From assembly GCF_030158565.1 (NCBI RefSeq), contig NZ_JAOASQ010000038.1, positions 91,667-155,666 on the forward strand: a stretch of 64,000 bases of DNA, in the 5' to 3' direction. Shown one piece after another: positions 17,526-26,887 of the stretch. Source of the DNA: Limnohabitans sp. GTDB lineage: Bacteria > Pseudomonadota > Gammaproteobacteria > Burkholderiales > Burkholderiaceae_C. The notes beneath the pieces were generated by a model. That model saw only the letters and a program-made list of their open reading frames with translations, made no database searches and was not told where the DNA came from. How positions within the stretch are numbered: position 1 is the stretch's first letter; the number at the start of each line of letters is the position of its first letter. The position numbers and the translations under genes were made by a program.

Positions 17526-19027
17526 ACCAGACGGTGTTTGACGTCGCCATCATCGGCTATGGCCCGGCGGGTGCCACGCTGGCCAACTTGCTGGGGCAAT
17601 ACGGCCTGTCGGTGTTGGTGCTCGAGCGCGAGGCCGAGATCTACCCTCTGCCCCGCGCCATCCATTTCGACGGTGAAACCATGCGCGTGTTCGAGACCGC
17701 TGGTTTGCGCCCACAGGTCGAGACCATCTCGCGCCCGGGCCTCAAGGGCATGTACTTCAACAACGCCGCGGGCGAGACCTTGCTGATCCGCGCGGGCACC
17801 CAAGAACGCGGCCCCCACGGCTGCGCCACCAACCACTACTTTCACCAACCCGAGCTCGAAGCCGTGTTGCGGTCTGGCTTGCAGCGCTACCCACACGTGC
17901 AAGTGCGCACCCGCCACGAAGTCACCGCCATCCAAGACGACACTGACGTCGCCACACTGCAAGTCACCGACCTGCAAACACAGGAAAGTCATACCGTGCA
18001 GGCCCGCTATGTGGTCGGCTGCGACGGCGCACGGTCCATGGTGCGCAAAGTGCTGGGCACCCGCATGCGCGATCTGGGCCTGCACCAGCCCTGGCTGGTG
18101 TTCGATGTGCGGCTCAAAACCGATGTCCCCGGTCTGCCCGACCACACGGTGCAGCACTGCGATCCGGCCCGCCCCATGACGTATTGCAACGTGACCGGCA
18201 ACCGCCGCCGCTGGGAAATCATGCTCATGCCCGGCGACGATCCGGCGCAACTGGTCCAGCCCGAAACACTGTGGAAGCTGGTGCGTAAATGGGTCACGCC
18301 AAGCCAAGCCGACATCGAACGCGCCGTGATCTACACCTTCCACTCGGTGATCGCCGAGGGCTGGCGCCAAGGCCGCTTGATGCTGGCCGGTGACGCGGCG
18401 CACCAGACACCACCCTTCTTGGGCCAAGGCATGTGCGCGGCCATTCGCGATGCGTCCAACCTGGCCTGGAAGCTCAACGCCGTGCTGCGTGGCCGCGCAG
18501 ACGATGCGCTGCTGGACACCTACGAAAGCGAACGCTCCCCGCATGTGCAGGCCTTCATCGACCTGGCCGTCAAGTTGGGCGACATCATCCAGACCACCGA
18601 TCCGCAGGCGGCTCTCGAACGCGATGCCAAGTTCAAAGCCGGTCAGCCCGAGATCTTCCAGTTCCCGGCGCCGCGCCTGGGCCCTGGCGTCTGGCAAGGC
18701 GAGCAGGCAGCTGTGGCCCAGGTGTTCCCGCAACCCACGCTGGCCGATGGCCGCCTGCTCGACGCCGTACTGGGCCTGCAGTTTGCCGTGATCGGTGACG
18801 AAACAGTGCTGAACGCCACCAGCGATGACACCCGCGCCCACTGGCAGGCACAAGGCGTGGTCGTATTGCCCGCACGCGACCCCGAGCTGCAGACTTGGCT
18901 CACGCAACAAGGCGTACGCGCCGTGCTGTTGCGCCCGGACCGCTACATCCTGGGCGTGGCGCAAACAGGCGCCGAGCTCGACAGCATCAGTGCTTTGTTG
19001 CCCGCTGCGGCAGCCCTGACCCCCTGA
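17522..19027 (+). CDS. FAD-dependent aromatic monooxygenase, MhpA-like (3-(3-hydroxyphenyl)propionate hydroxylase family)
   Basis: VAIIGYGPAGATLANLLGQYGLSVLVLERE, VGCDGARSMVRKVLG, LMLAGDAAHQTPPFLGQGMCAAIRDASNLAWKL. Confidence 0.9.
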   Translation: MNQTVFDVAIIGYGPAGATLANLLGQYGLSVLVLEREAEIYPLPRAIHFDGETMRVFETAGLRPQVETISRPGLKGMYFNNAAGETLLIRAGTQERGPHGCATNHYFHQPELEAVLRSGLQRYPHVQVRTRHEVTAIQDDTDVATLQVTDLQTQESHTVQARYVVGCDGARSMVRKVLGTRMRDLGLHQPWLVFDVRLKTDVPGLPDHTVQHCDPARPMTYCNVTGNRRRWEIMLMPGDDPAQLVQPETLWKLVRKWVTPSQADIERAVIYTFHSVIAEGWRQGRLMLAGDAAHQTPPFLGQGMCAAIRDASNLAWKLNAVLRGRADDALLDTYESERSPHVQAFIDLAVKLGDIIQTTDPQAALERDAKFKAGQPEIFQFPAPRLGPGVWQGEQAAVAQVFPQPTLADGRLLDAVLGLQFAVIGDETVLNATSDDTRAHWQAQGVVVLPARDPELQTWLTQQGVRAVLLRPDRYILGVAQTGAELDSISALLPAAAALTP

Positions 19028-19043
19028 TGTTTTTGAATTGCCC

Positions 19044-19796
19044 ATGACCGACAAAACCGACACCAGCCTCGCCCGCATGCTCAGCGTGCTCGACCTGTTC
19101 TCCGACCAGCGCCTGCACTGGAGCGCCGAAGACATCAGCGAGACGCTGGGCGTGTCCCTGCCCACCAGCTACCGCTACCTCAAGACCCTCAGCGATGCGG
19201 GCCTGCTGCGGCGTGGCAGCGATGCCCAATTTGCGCTCGGGCCTCGCATCGTCGTGCTGGACCACTTGATACGTCAGGCCGACCCGGTGCTGCAATGCGG
19301 CATCCCGTTCATGAAAGAGCTGGTGGCCCAGACCGGTTTTGACTGTGTGGTCTCCAGCTTGCATGGCGACCAGTTGCTCGATACGCACCGCGAACTGGGC
19401 TCCATGCCGGCCAGTCTGAGTTATGGCCGTGGACGCCCGCGCCCCTTGTTTCAAGGGGCTGCGCCCAAAGTCATCCTGGCGGGCTGGACGCCTCCGGCTT
19501 TGCACAAATTGTTCGACAGCCACACCGAAGACATTGCCGCCGCAGGCTTGCCCAGCGATTGGTCGGCGTTTCGCCGCTACTTCAGTCAAATCCGCAAAAA
19601 CGGCCACTACTTCTCCGATGGCGAACTCGAATCCAATCTGGCCGCTGTGGCCGTGCCGTTGCACCAGGCCGATGGCAGCGTGATCGCCGCCCTCTCGCTC
19701 GTGACCAGCGTGCAACGCATGGCCGTGATCGACCGCAGCAAACTCACCCCCCTCATCCAGCGGGCCGCGCAAGAAATTTCCGCGCGGCTGAGCTGA
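19044..19796 (+). CDS. IclR family transcriptional regulator
   Basis: N-terminal wHTH (WSAEDISETLGVSLPTSYRYLKTLSDAGLL) and C-terminal effector domain; ATG at 19044 preferred over TTG 19038. Confidence 0.88.
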   Translation: MTDKTDTSLARMLSVLDLFSDQRLHWSAEDISETLGVSLPTSYRYLKTLSDAGLLRRGSDAQFALGPRIVVLDHLIRQADPVLQCGIPFMKELVAQTGFDCVVSSLHGDQLLDTHRELGSMPASLSYGRGRPRPLFQGAAPKVILAGWTPPALHKLFDSHTEDIAAAGLPSDWSAFRRYFSQIRKNGHYFSDGELESNLAAVAVPLHQADGSVIAALSLVTSVQRMAVIDRSKLTPLIQRAAQEISARLS

Positions 19797-19832
19797 TCCT
19801 TTCCTTTTGTTGACCCACCTGAAAGCCAGACC

Positions 19833-20684
19833 ATGAAACTCATCAGCTTCCTGAACCAGGGCGTGCCCTCCTACGGCGTCGTGAACGGCGACGACGTGCT
19901 CGACCTGACCCCCATCCTGGGTGCACAAGCGCCCGACCTGAAAACCCTGATCGCCAAAAACCTGTTGGGCGCGGCGGCCGATGCGGCCAAGGCGCACAAG
20001 CCCACACTCCAGTTCTCGCAACTGCAGCTCTTGCCCGTGATCCCCAACCCGGGCCAGATTTTTTGCATCGGCTTGAACTACGGCGAGCACGTGCGCGAAA
20101 CCGGCCGCGAGGTGACCGAGGTCCCAACGATCTTCATCCGCTTAGCCGACTCGCAGGTGGCGCATGGCCAGGACATCGTGCGCCCACCCGAGTCGCACCG
20201 CCTGGACTACGAAGCCGAGATCGCCGTGATCATCGGCAAGGGCGGCCGCCGCATCCAAGAGGGAGACGCCTGGGACCACATTGCGGGCTACAGCTGCTAC
20301 AACGACGGCTCGGTGCGCGACTGGCAAATCGCCACCTCGCAGTGGACACCCGGCAAGAACTTCTACAAGACCGGCGGCTTCGGCCCCTGGATGGTCACCA
20401 GCGACGAGATCGCGCCTGCGCAAGTGATGCGCCTGCAAACCGTGCTCAACGGCCAGGTGCTGCAAGACACCACCACCGACAAGATGATCCACAGCATCCC
20501 GCGCCAGATCGCCTACATTTCCACCTTCATCCCGCTGTCGCCCGGCGACGTGATCGTGACGGGCACCCCCGGTGGCGTGGGCAACAAGCGCACGCCGCAG
20601 ATCTTCATGAAACCCGGTGATGTGTGCGAGATCGTGGTGGACGCGATCGGCACGCTGCGCAACGGCATCCGCGACGACGCATGA
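19833..20684 (+). CDS. Fumarylacetoacetate hydrolase family protein
   Basis: IFCIGLNYGEHVRETGREV, LDYEAEIAVIIGKGGRRI, GDVIVTGTPGGVGNKRTPQIFMKPGD. Confidence 0.92.
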   Translation: MKLISFLNQGVPSYGVVNGDDVLDLTPILGAQAPDLKTLIAKNLLGAAADAAKAHKPTLQFSQLQLLPVIPNPGQIFCIGLNYGEHVRETGREVTEVPTIFIRLADSQVAHGQDIVRPPESHRLDYEAEIAVIIGKGGRRIQEGDAWDHIAGYSCYNDGSVRDWQIATSQWTPGKNFYKTGGFGPWMVTSDEIAPAQVMRLQTVLNGQVLQDTTTDKMIHSIPRQIAYISTFIPLSPGDVIVTGTPGGVGNKRTPQIFMKPGDVCEIVVDAIGTLRNGIRDDA

Positions 20685-21130
20685 GCCAAGAGGCGTTTTC
20701 AACGGCCGATGCCCAAGGCTATTTCAGCCGCATGTTGCGCGGCGAAACGCCCCCTGCGCCGGTGCTCACGCTGCTGGGCAGCCGGATCATTGCGGTGGAC
20801 GCGGCCGCAGGCAGCCTGAGTGCCCGCTACGAAGCGCAGGCCAATTTCCGCAACCCGGCGGGCACCGTGCAAGGCGGCATGCTGAGCGCCATGCTCGACG
20901 ACCTCACGGCCAGCTTGGTGGATGCCACCCTGGCTGCAGGGCAAGGCGTGGCCACACTCAACCTGAACGTGTCCTTCCTGCGCCCGGCGCAGGTGGGCAC
21001 GCTGCAGGGCGAAGCGCGCATGCTGCGCCGTGGCCGCGATGTCTGCCATGCGATGGGCACATTGCTGCAGGACGGCAAGGAAGTGGCCACCGCGGTGGCG
21101 GTGTGCAAGATTGTCTCGGTGCCCTCGTAA
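20681..21130 (+). CDS. PaaI-family hotdog thioesterase
   Basis: NPAGTVQGGMLSAMLDDLTASL, TLNLNVSFLRPAQVGTLQGEARMLRRGRDV; ATGA overlap with upstream gene. Confidence 0.85.
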   Translation: MSQEAFSTADAQGYFSRMLRGETPPAPVLTLLGSRIIAVDAAAGSLSARYEAQANFRNPAGTVQGGMLSAMLDDLTASLVDATLAAGQGVATLNLNVSFLRPAQVGTLQGEARMLRRGRDVCHAMGTLLQDGKEVATAVAVCKIVSVPS

Positions 21131-21208
21131 GACCACGATCCTCATCACCATGACCCGTCACATGTTCTCGTCCTATCAGACCCACATCCCTTTTCAGGAG
21201 AACGCCCG

Positions 21209-22216
21209 ATGAACAGTTCCACGATTCATTCCCCTCTCAACCGCCTTGGCCACACGCTGGGCCGCTCATGGGTTCTGGCCCTGGGCCTGATGGCCAGCTT
21301 GGGCGCAGCACACGCGCAGGACGCTTGGCCCACGCGGCCCATCAAGCTGCTGGTGGGCTTTGCGCCAGGCGGCAGCAGCGACATGGTGGCGCGCTTGATC
21401 GCCACGCCGCTGGGCGAACGGCTGGGCCAGCCCGTGGTGGTAGAGAACCGGGCGGGTGCAGGCGGCAACATCGCCGCCGATGCGGTGGCCAAAGCCACGC
21501 CCGACGGCTACACGCTGGTGCTGCTGCCCAGCGGGCATTCGAGCAATGCCGCGATGAAAAAGAACCTGCCCTTCGACCCGGTCAATGACTTCGCCTGGGT
21601 CTCCACCGTCACCACCTACCCGCTGACGCTGTCGGTCAAACCGAACTCGCCGATCACCTCGTTCCGTGATTTCATCCAGCGCGTGAAAAGCGAACCCAAC
21701 CGCTACACCTACACCTCGGTGGGCGTGGGCACGGCCATGCATTTGTTTGGCGAATGGCTGATGGCGGAAAGCGGTGGTGTGGCCACGCATGTGCCCTTCA
21801 AAGGCGGCACGGCCCCGATGATGGAACTGCTGGCCGGTCGTGTGGATGTGATGATCGACACCATGACCACCACGGCACCACTGTTCAAGGAAAACCGGGT
21901 GCGGGTGCTCGCCACCACCGCACCTGCGGGCCAAAACGCCTTGCCTGGCGTGCCCTCGGTGGCCGACAGTTTTCCGGGCGTGGTGTTCGATTCATGGCTG
22001 GGCATTGCGGGCACCAAAGGCACGCCGCCAGCGGTCGTCGATCGGCTCAACCGCGAACTGCGCGCCGTGCTGGAGCTGCCTGCGGTCAAGCAACGCCTGA
22101 CCGACTGGGGCGGCCACCCGCAGGCCAGCAAGCCTGCAGAATTTCGCAGCCGGGTGGACGGCGAGATCCGTCAGCTCAGCCGCATCGTGACCGAGCGAAA
22201 GATCGAAGCGCAGTGA
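21209..22216 (+). CDS. Tripartite tricarboxylate transporter substrate-binding protein (Bug/TctC family)
   Basis: WPTRPIKLLVGFAPGGSSDMVARLIATPLGERLGQPVVVENRAGAGGNIAADAVAKATPDGYTLVL. Confidence 0.92.
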   Translation: MNSSTIHSPLNRLGHTLGRSWVLALGLMASLGAAHAQDAWPTRPIKLLVGFAPGGSSDMVARLIATPLGERLGQPVVVENRAGAGGNIAADAVAKATPDGYTLVLLPSGHSSNAAMKKNLPFDPVNDFAWVSTVTTYPLTLSVKPNSPITSFRDFIQRVKSEPNRYTYTSVGVGTAMHLFGEWLMAESGGVATHVPFKGGTAPMMELLAGRVDVMIDTMTTTAPLFKENRVRVLATTAPAGQNALPGVPSVADSFPGVVFDSWLGIAGTKGTPPAVVDRLNRELRAVLELPAVKQRLTDWGGHPQASKPAEFRSRVDGEIRQLSRIVTERKIEAQ

Positions 22217-22222
22217 CCAGCG

Positions 22223-22266
22223 GCGGTGCAGTGCTGTTGCCAGCTTGACCCGCAACAGTGCACCGC
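22223..22266. terminator. Hairpin between convergent genes (possible terminator, no T tract)
   Basis: gcggtgca(gtg)ctgttgc ... gcaacagtgcaccgc, 15-bp stem with 3-nt bulge. Confidence 0.4.
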
Positions 22267-22281
22267 CCACTGCACAAAGGA

Positions 22282-23484
22282 TCAAACCCGCTCGATGATC
22301 AGCGCAATGCCCTGACCCACACCGATGCACATGGTGCACAGCGCGTAGCGGCCGCCCGTGCTGTGCAGGCGGTTGATGGCGGTGGTGGCCAAACGGGCAC
22401 CGGAGGCACCCAGCGGGTGACCCAGCGCGATCGCACCGCCCCAGGCGTTGACACGGGCGTCGTCGTCTTTCAGGCCCAGCATGCGCAGCACGGCCAGGCC
22501 TTGTGCGGCAAAGGCTTCGTTCAGTTCGATCACATCGATCTGGTCCAGCGTCAGGCCAGTCTGGGCCAGCACCTTGAGGGTGGCAGGCGCGGGGCCAATG
22601 CCCATGATGCGCGGGGCCACGCCAGCAGTGGCCATGCCGACCACGCGCGCTTTGGGGGTCAGGCCGTTCTTGGCCGCGGTGGCCTCATCGGCCAGCAGCA
22701 AGGCGCATGCGCCGTCGTTCACGCCCGAGGCGTTGCCTGCGGTCACGGTGCCGTCTGGGCGCACCACACCTTTGAGCTTGGCCAACGCTTCAAGGCTGGT
22801 TTCGCGGGGGTGTTCGTCGGTGTCAACGATGATGGCGTCGCCCTTTTTCTGGGGGATGCTGACGCCCACGATTTCACGGGCCAGGTGACCGGCCTTGATG
22901 GCCGCCACCGCACGCAGCTGGCTGTTGTAAGCCATCAGGTCTTGCGCTTCGCGCTCGATCTTGAAGTCGGTCGCCACGTTCTCGGCCGTCTCGGGCATGG
23001 AGTCCACGCCGTACTGGGCCTTCATCAGCTTGTTCACAAAGCGCCAGCCAATGGTGGTGTCGTACACCGCATTGGCGCGGCTGAAGGCGCTTTCGGCCTT
23101 GGGCATGACAAACGGGGCGCGGCTCATGCTCTCCACACCACCGGCGATCATCAGGCTGGCTTCACCGGCCTTGATGGCACGCGCTGCGGTGCCCACAGCA
23201 TCCAGGCCCGAGCCGCACAGGCGGTTGAGGGTAGCGCCCGGGACATCGATCGGCAAACCGGCCAGCAAGCTGCTCATGTGGGCCACGTTGCGGTTGTCTT
23301 CACCGGCCTGGTTGGCGTTGCCGTACAGCACGTCGGTCACCGAAGCCCAGTCCACGTTGGGGTTGCGGGCCATCAGGGCGCGCAGGGGCACAGCGCCCAG
23401 GTCGTCGGTGCGCACGCTGCTCAAAGCGCCACCGTAACGGCCGAAGGGGGTGCGGATGGCGTCGCAAATGTAGGCTTGGTTCAT
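22282..23484 (-). CDS. pcaF: Acetyl-CoA acyltransferase / 3-oxoadipyl-CoA thiolase
   Basis: MNQAYICDAIRTPFGRYGGALSSVRTDDLGAVPL, TLNRLCGSGLDAV, NEAFAAQGLAVLR, GGAIALGHPLGASGARL, CIGVGQGIA. Confidence 0.88.
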   Translation of the reverse strand: MNQAYICDAIRTPFGRYGGALSSVRTDDLGAVPLRALMARNPNVDWASVTDVLYGNANQAGEDNRNVAHMSSLLAGLPIDVPGATLNRLCGSGLDAVGTAARAIKAGEASLMIAGGVESMSRAPFVMPKAESAFSRANAVYDTTIGWRFVNKLMKAQYGVDSMPETAENVATDFKIEREAQDLMAYNSQLRAVAAIKAGHLAREIVGVSIPQKKGDAIIVDTDEHPRETSLEALAKLKGVVRPDGTVTAGNASGVNDGACALLLADEATAAKNGLTPKARVVGMATAGVAPRIMGIGPAPATLKVLAQTGLTLDQIDVIELNEAFAAQGLAVLRMLGLKDDDARVNAWGGAIALGHPLGASGARLATTAINRLHSTGGRYALCTMCIGVGQGIALIIERV

Positions 23485-23566
23485 GTTTTCAGTCTCCAGG
23501 TTAAGGGTGTATGCATTTTATTGCATGTTTGATGTATATACTGAAGTCATTCTAGGGCTTGAATCC

Positions 23567-23766
23567 GCAAGGGGCCTGTGCGGCGCTGCCCGGGCTCAGA
23601 GGCGCTTCGCTTTGCCACATCGCCCGAACAGCGCCGCACAGGCCCCTTGCTCGATTACAGGCTTGATTTGCCCCTTGCCCACGCTGGTGGGTTGGGGTCA
23701 GGGGCTGGGGTGATGTGGCAAAGCGAAGCGCCTCTGAACCCCAGCCCCTGACCCCAACCCACCAGC
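23567..23766. repeat. Compound inverted-repeat element: two hairpins with mutually complementary 26-nt loops (A-B-A'-C-B'-C')
   Basis: A 23567-23588 / A' 23629-23650 (22 bp perfect); B 23596-23621 / B' 23712-23737 (26 bp perfect); C 23683-23711 / C' 23738-23766 (29 bp perfect). Confidence 0.95.
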
Positions 23767-23799
23767 CCACAAAGGGCAACATGAAGGACAATCCACCCC

Positions 23800-24237
23800 A
23801 TGCTGATTCAACCTTCACAAGCCGATGTGCGGCGATTTTTTTGTGGCGTTTACGCCAAGGCCAAAACAGCGGCTCCGCTGGAGCCGATGGAAATGCTGGT
23901 GAGCCAATGGATCGACGAGCACCCGGAATACCACGCTGAACTGGCGGATGTGGACGCGGCGCTGGCCAGCATGCTCAAAGCAGACCCCAACAAGGAAAAC
24001 CCGTTTTTGCATTTGTCCATGCACCTGTCGATCAGCGAGCAATGCAGCATCGATCAGCCACGAGGCATTCGCCAGGCGGTGGAGTTGCTGACGCACAAAC
24101 TCAACTCACTGCACGACGCGCACCACCAAGCCATGGAGTGCCTGGGCCGCATGGTCTATGAAAGCCAACGCGCCGGCCGCATGCCCGACGGCGCGGCCTA
24201 CATCGACTGCGTGCAAAGGCACGCGACCAAGGACTGA
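23800..24237 (+). CDS. DUF1841 family protein
   Basis: VRRFFCGVYAKAKTAAPLEPMEMLVSQWIDEHPEYHAEL, NPFLHLSMHLSISEQCSIDQPRGIRQ. Confidence 0.85.
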   Translation: MLIQPSQADVRRFFCGVYAKAKTAAPLEPMEMLVSQWIDEHPEYHAELADVDAALASMLKADPNKENPFLHLSMHLSISEQCSIDQPRGIRQAVELLTHKLNSLHDAHHQAMECLGRMVYESQRAGRMPDGAAYIDCVQRHATKD

Positions 24238-24241
24238 TGTT

Positions 24242-24709
24242 TCAACGGTGCGTGGCGCCGCTGAACTGGCGCTCTTCGGCCAACCAGGTCAAGACAGGTA
24301 TGGTGCCGGGCAATACCGGTACCACGTCCACTGGCAGTTGCTGCCAAGCGTGCGTTTGCGCTTCGCGCATTTGCAAGTCACCCTGCCAGTCCCACACTTT
24401 GCAAAAGTGCAGCCGCACCAAGGCGTGCGGGTAGTCCACCATCTGGGTTTTCCAGATCGCGGCTTGGCCAATCACGATGCCCAGCTCTTCCTGCAGCTCA
24501 CGGCGCAAGGCCTCTTCGACCGTTTCACCGGCCTCGAGCTTGCCACCCGGAAACTCCCAATAGCCCGCATAGACCTTGCCCTCGGGGCGCGAGGTCAACA
24601 AAAACTGGCCATCGGCTTGCATGAGCACGCCCACCGCAACATCCACCACGGGGCGGTCGCTGCCGCCTTCGCGCTGGCGCTCGCCGTCGGCCACCAACAA
24701 GCTGCTCAT
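24242..24709 (-). CDS. NUDIX hydrolase (MutT-like)
   Basis: Nudix box GGKLEAGETVEEALRRELQEELGI. Confidence 0.9.
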   Translation of the reverse strand: MSSLLVADGERQREGGSDRPVVDVAVGVLMQADGQFLLTSRPEGKVYAGYWEFPGGKLEAGETVEEALRRELQEELGIVIGQAAIWKTQMVDYPHALVRLHFCKVWDWQGDLQMREAQTHAWQQLPVDVVPVLPGTIPVLTWLAEERQFSGATHR

Positions 24710-25581
24710 GCGCTGACCTGACGGCCCATGTAGTCACGAGCAAACTGATACGCCACACGGCCGCTGCGTGAGCCGCGCTCCAGCGCCCACAGCAAGGCAT
24801 CGGCACGGGCTGCTTCGATTTGGGCAGCAGTGGCACCCAAGCTGCCCAGCCATTGCGCGGCGATGTGCAGGTACTCGTCTTGCGAGAAGGGGTAGAAACT
24901 GATCCACAAACCAAAGCGTTCGGACAGGGAAATTTTTTCTTCCACGCCTTCACCGGGATGCACTTCACCGTCATCGGTGTGTTTGTAGGTGAGGTTCTCG
25001 CTCATGTACTCGGGCAGCAAGTGGCGGCGGTTGCTGGTGGCGCAGATCAGCACATTGGGGGTGGACGCTGCCACCGTGCCGTCGAGGATGGACTTGAGCG
25101 CCTTGTAGCCAGGTTCGCCATCTTCAAAGCTCAAGTCATCGCAATAGACCATGAACTTTTCAGGACGCGAAGCAACCACTTCGATGATGTCGGGCAAGTC
25201 GGTCAGGTCGGCCTTGTCCACCTCGATCAGGCGCAAGCCTTGCGCTGCATACGAATTCAAACAAGCCTTGATGAGCGAGGATTTGCCGGTGCCACGCGCC
25301 CCGGTCAGCAGCACGTTGTTGGCCGGGCGGCCGTTGACGAACTGCTCGGTGTTGCGTTGCAGTTTTTCTTTTTGCTGGTCGATTTCCTTCAGGTCATCGA
25401 GCGTCATGGCCGCCACGTGGCGCACCGGCTCCAGCACGCCGTGACCGGACGAGCGCTTGCGGTAACGCCAGGCGATCGCTTGCGACCAGTCGGGTGCGGA
25501 CAAGGGTTGGGGCAAGACCGATTCGATGCGGTCCACCAGTTGGCTGACTTTGGCCAGCAGTTGTTCCAGCGTTTGGCTCAT
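24706..25581 (-). CDS. DUF815 family ATP-binding protein
   Basis: [21 protein letters not shown] (Walker A), [41 protein letters not shown]; start MSQTLEQLL. Confidence 0.88.
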   Translation of the reverse strand: MSQTLEQLLAKVSQLVDRIESVLPQPLSAPDWSQAIAWRYRKRSSGHGVLEPVRHVAAMTLDDLKEIDQQKEKLQRNTEQFVNGRPANNVLLTGARGTGKSSLIKACLNSYAAQGLRLIEVDKADLTDLPDIIEVVASRPEKFMVYCDDLSFEDGEPGYKALKSILDGTVAASTPNVLICATSNRRHLLPEYMSENLTYKHTDDGEVHPGEGVEEKISLSERFGLWISFYPFSQDEYLHIAAQWLGSLGATAAQIEAARADALLWALERGSRSGRVAYQFARDYMGRQVSA

Positions 25582-26807
25582 GAACGGTAATCCGCGTTGA
25601 TGGTGACGTACTCGTGGCTCAAATCGCAGGTCCAGACGGTGTCGGTGGCGGTGCCGCGGCCCAGGCCCACACGCACGGTGATCTCGCTGCCCTTCATGAC
25701 GCGCTGGCCGTCTTCCTCGCGGTACTCGGGGCGGCGACCGCCTTGCGAGACCACGTGCACATCGTCCAGGTGCAGCTCGATCAGGCCCTGGTCCAGATCG
25801 GTGATGCCGGCATAACCCACTGCCGCCAGAATGCGGCCCAGGTTGGGGTCGCTGGCAAAGAAGGCGGTTTTGACCAGGGGCGAATGCGCGATGGCATAGG
25901 CCACCAAACGGCACTCTTCGGCAGTGCGGCCGCCTTCGACCTGCACGGTGATGAATTTGGTGGCACCTTCGCCATCGCGCACGATGGCGTGGGCCAGTTG
26001 GCGTGCGACCTGCATCAGGCCCTTGAACAAAGCTTGACCGTCGGCGCTGTCCAGCGAAGTGATCTGCGCGTGAGCAGCCTGGTGGGTGGCGATCAGCATG
26101 AAGGAGTCGTTGGTCGAGGTGTCACCGTCGATGGTGATGCGGTTGAAAGACCCATCGGCCAAGGTCTTGACCAAAGCGGGCAGCAAGGCCGGATCGATGT
26201 TCGCATCGGTGGCCACAAAGCCCAGCATGGTCGCCATATTGGGGCGGATCATGCCCGCGCCTTTGCTGATGCCGGTGATGTTCACCGCCTTGCCACCGAT
26301 GTTGACCTGCACGCTGGCCGCTTTGGGCTGGGTGTCGGTGGTCATGATGCCTTCGGCGGCTTGCGCCCAGTGGGCCGCTTGGGCGTTGGCCAATGCAGCT
26401 GGCAAACCGGCGACGATGCGGTCCACCGGCAGCGGCTCCATGATCACGCCGGTCGAAAACGGCAAGATCTGCGCAGGCGCGCATTGCAGCAAGCTGGCCA
26501 AAGCCTCGCAGGTCTGGCGCGCATGGGCCAGGCCCGGGGCACCCGTGCCCGCATTGGCGTTGCCGGTGTTGATCACCAAGGCGCGCACCGCACTGCCTTG
26601 CGCCAGATGCTCACGGCATACCTGCACGGGTGCTGCGCAATAGCGGTTGCTGGTGAACACCCCCGCCACACTGGCGCCTGCGTCCAGCAGCATGACGCTC
26701 AGGTCTTTGCGGTTGGCTTTGCGCACGCCGGCTTCGGCAATGCCCCAACGCACACCGGCAACGGCGTGCAATTGGGCGGGATCGATCTGGGGCAGATTCA
26801 CGGGCAT
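25578..26807 (-). CDS. argJ: Bifunctional glutamate N-acetyltransferase/amino-acid acetyltransferase
   Basis: [52 protein letters not shown]. Confidence 0.95.
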   Translation of the reverse strand: MPVNLPQIDPAQLHAVAGVRWGIAEAGVRKANRKDLSVMLLDAGASVAGVFTSNRYCAAPVQVCREHLAQGSAVRALVINTGNANAGTGAPGLAHARQTCEALASLLQCAPAQILPFSTGVIMEPLPVDRIVAGLPAALANAQAAHWAQAAEGIMTTDTQPKAASVQVNIGGKAVNITGISKGAGMIRPNMATMLGFVATDANIDPALLPALVKTLADGSFNRITIDGDTSTNDSFMLIATHQAAHAQITSLDSADGQALFKGLMQVARQLAHAIVRDGEGATKFITVQVEGGRTAEECRLVAYAIAHSPLVKTAFFASDPNLGRILAAVGYAGITDLDQGLIELHLDDVHVVSQGGRRPEYREEDGQRVMKGSEITVRVGLGRGTATDTVWTCDLSHEYVTINADYRS

Positions 26808-26849
26808 GGTGATCTTTCAAAAATGGAGATGAATTCAAAGTCCACAAAC

Positions 26850-26871
26850 AAAACGGGCCGAAGCCCGTTTT
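26850..26871 (-). terminator. Intrinsic terminator downstream of secA
   Basis: aaaacgggc-cgaa-gcccgtttt hairpin with T run, 17 bp past secA stop. Confidence 0.8.
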
Positions 26872-26887
26872 ATCCGCTGAGACATGC

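Noticed and set aside
23567-23766. Interpretation as a CRISPR array or integron attC
   Set aside because: Repeats are inverted rather than direct, there are no regularly spaced spacers, and no cas or intI gene is in the window.
23567-23766. Interpretation as a REP substrate of the RAYT at 61.6 kb
   Set aside because: No sequence similarity to the TTAATTGGGGTCAGAT palindromes flanking that transposase.
23552-23818. 88-aa minus ORF and small + ORFs (23483-23713, 23715-23939) across the compound repeat
   Set aside because: Translations arise from the inverted repeats themselves (for example PQPLTPTHQ repeated in both directions); no RBS or domain.
24706-25914. Long N-terminal extension of the DUF815 ORF
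   Set aside because: Overlaps argJ out of frame; true start MSQTLEQLL at 25581 gives ATGA-type coupling.
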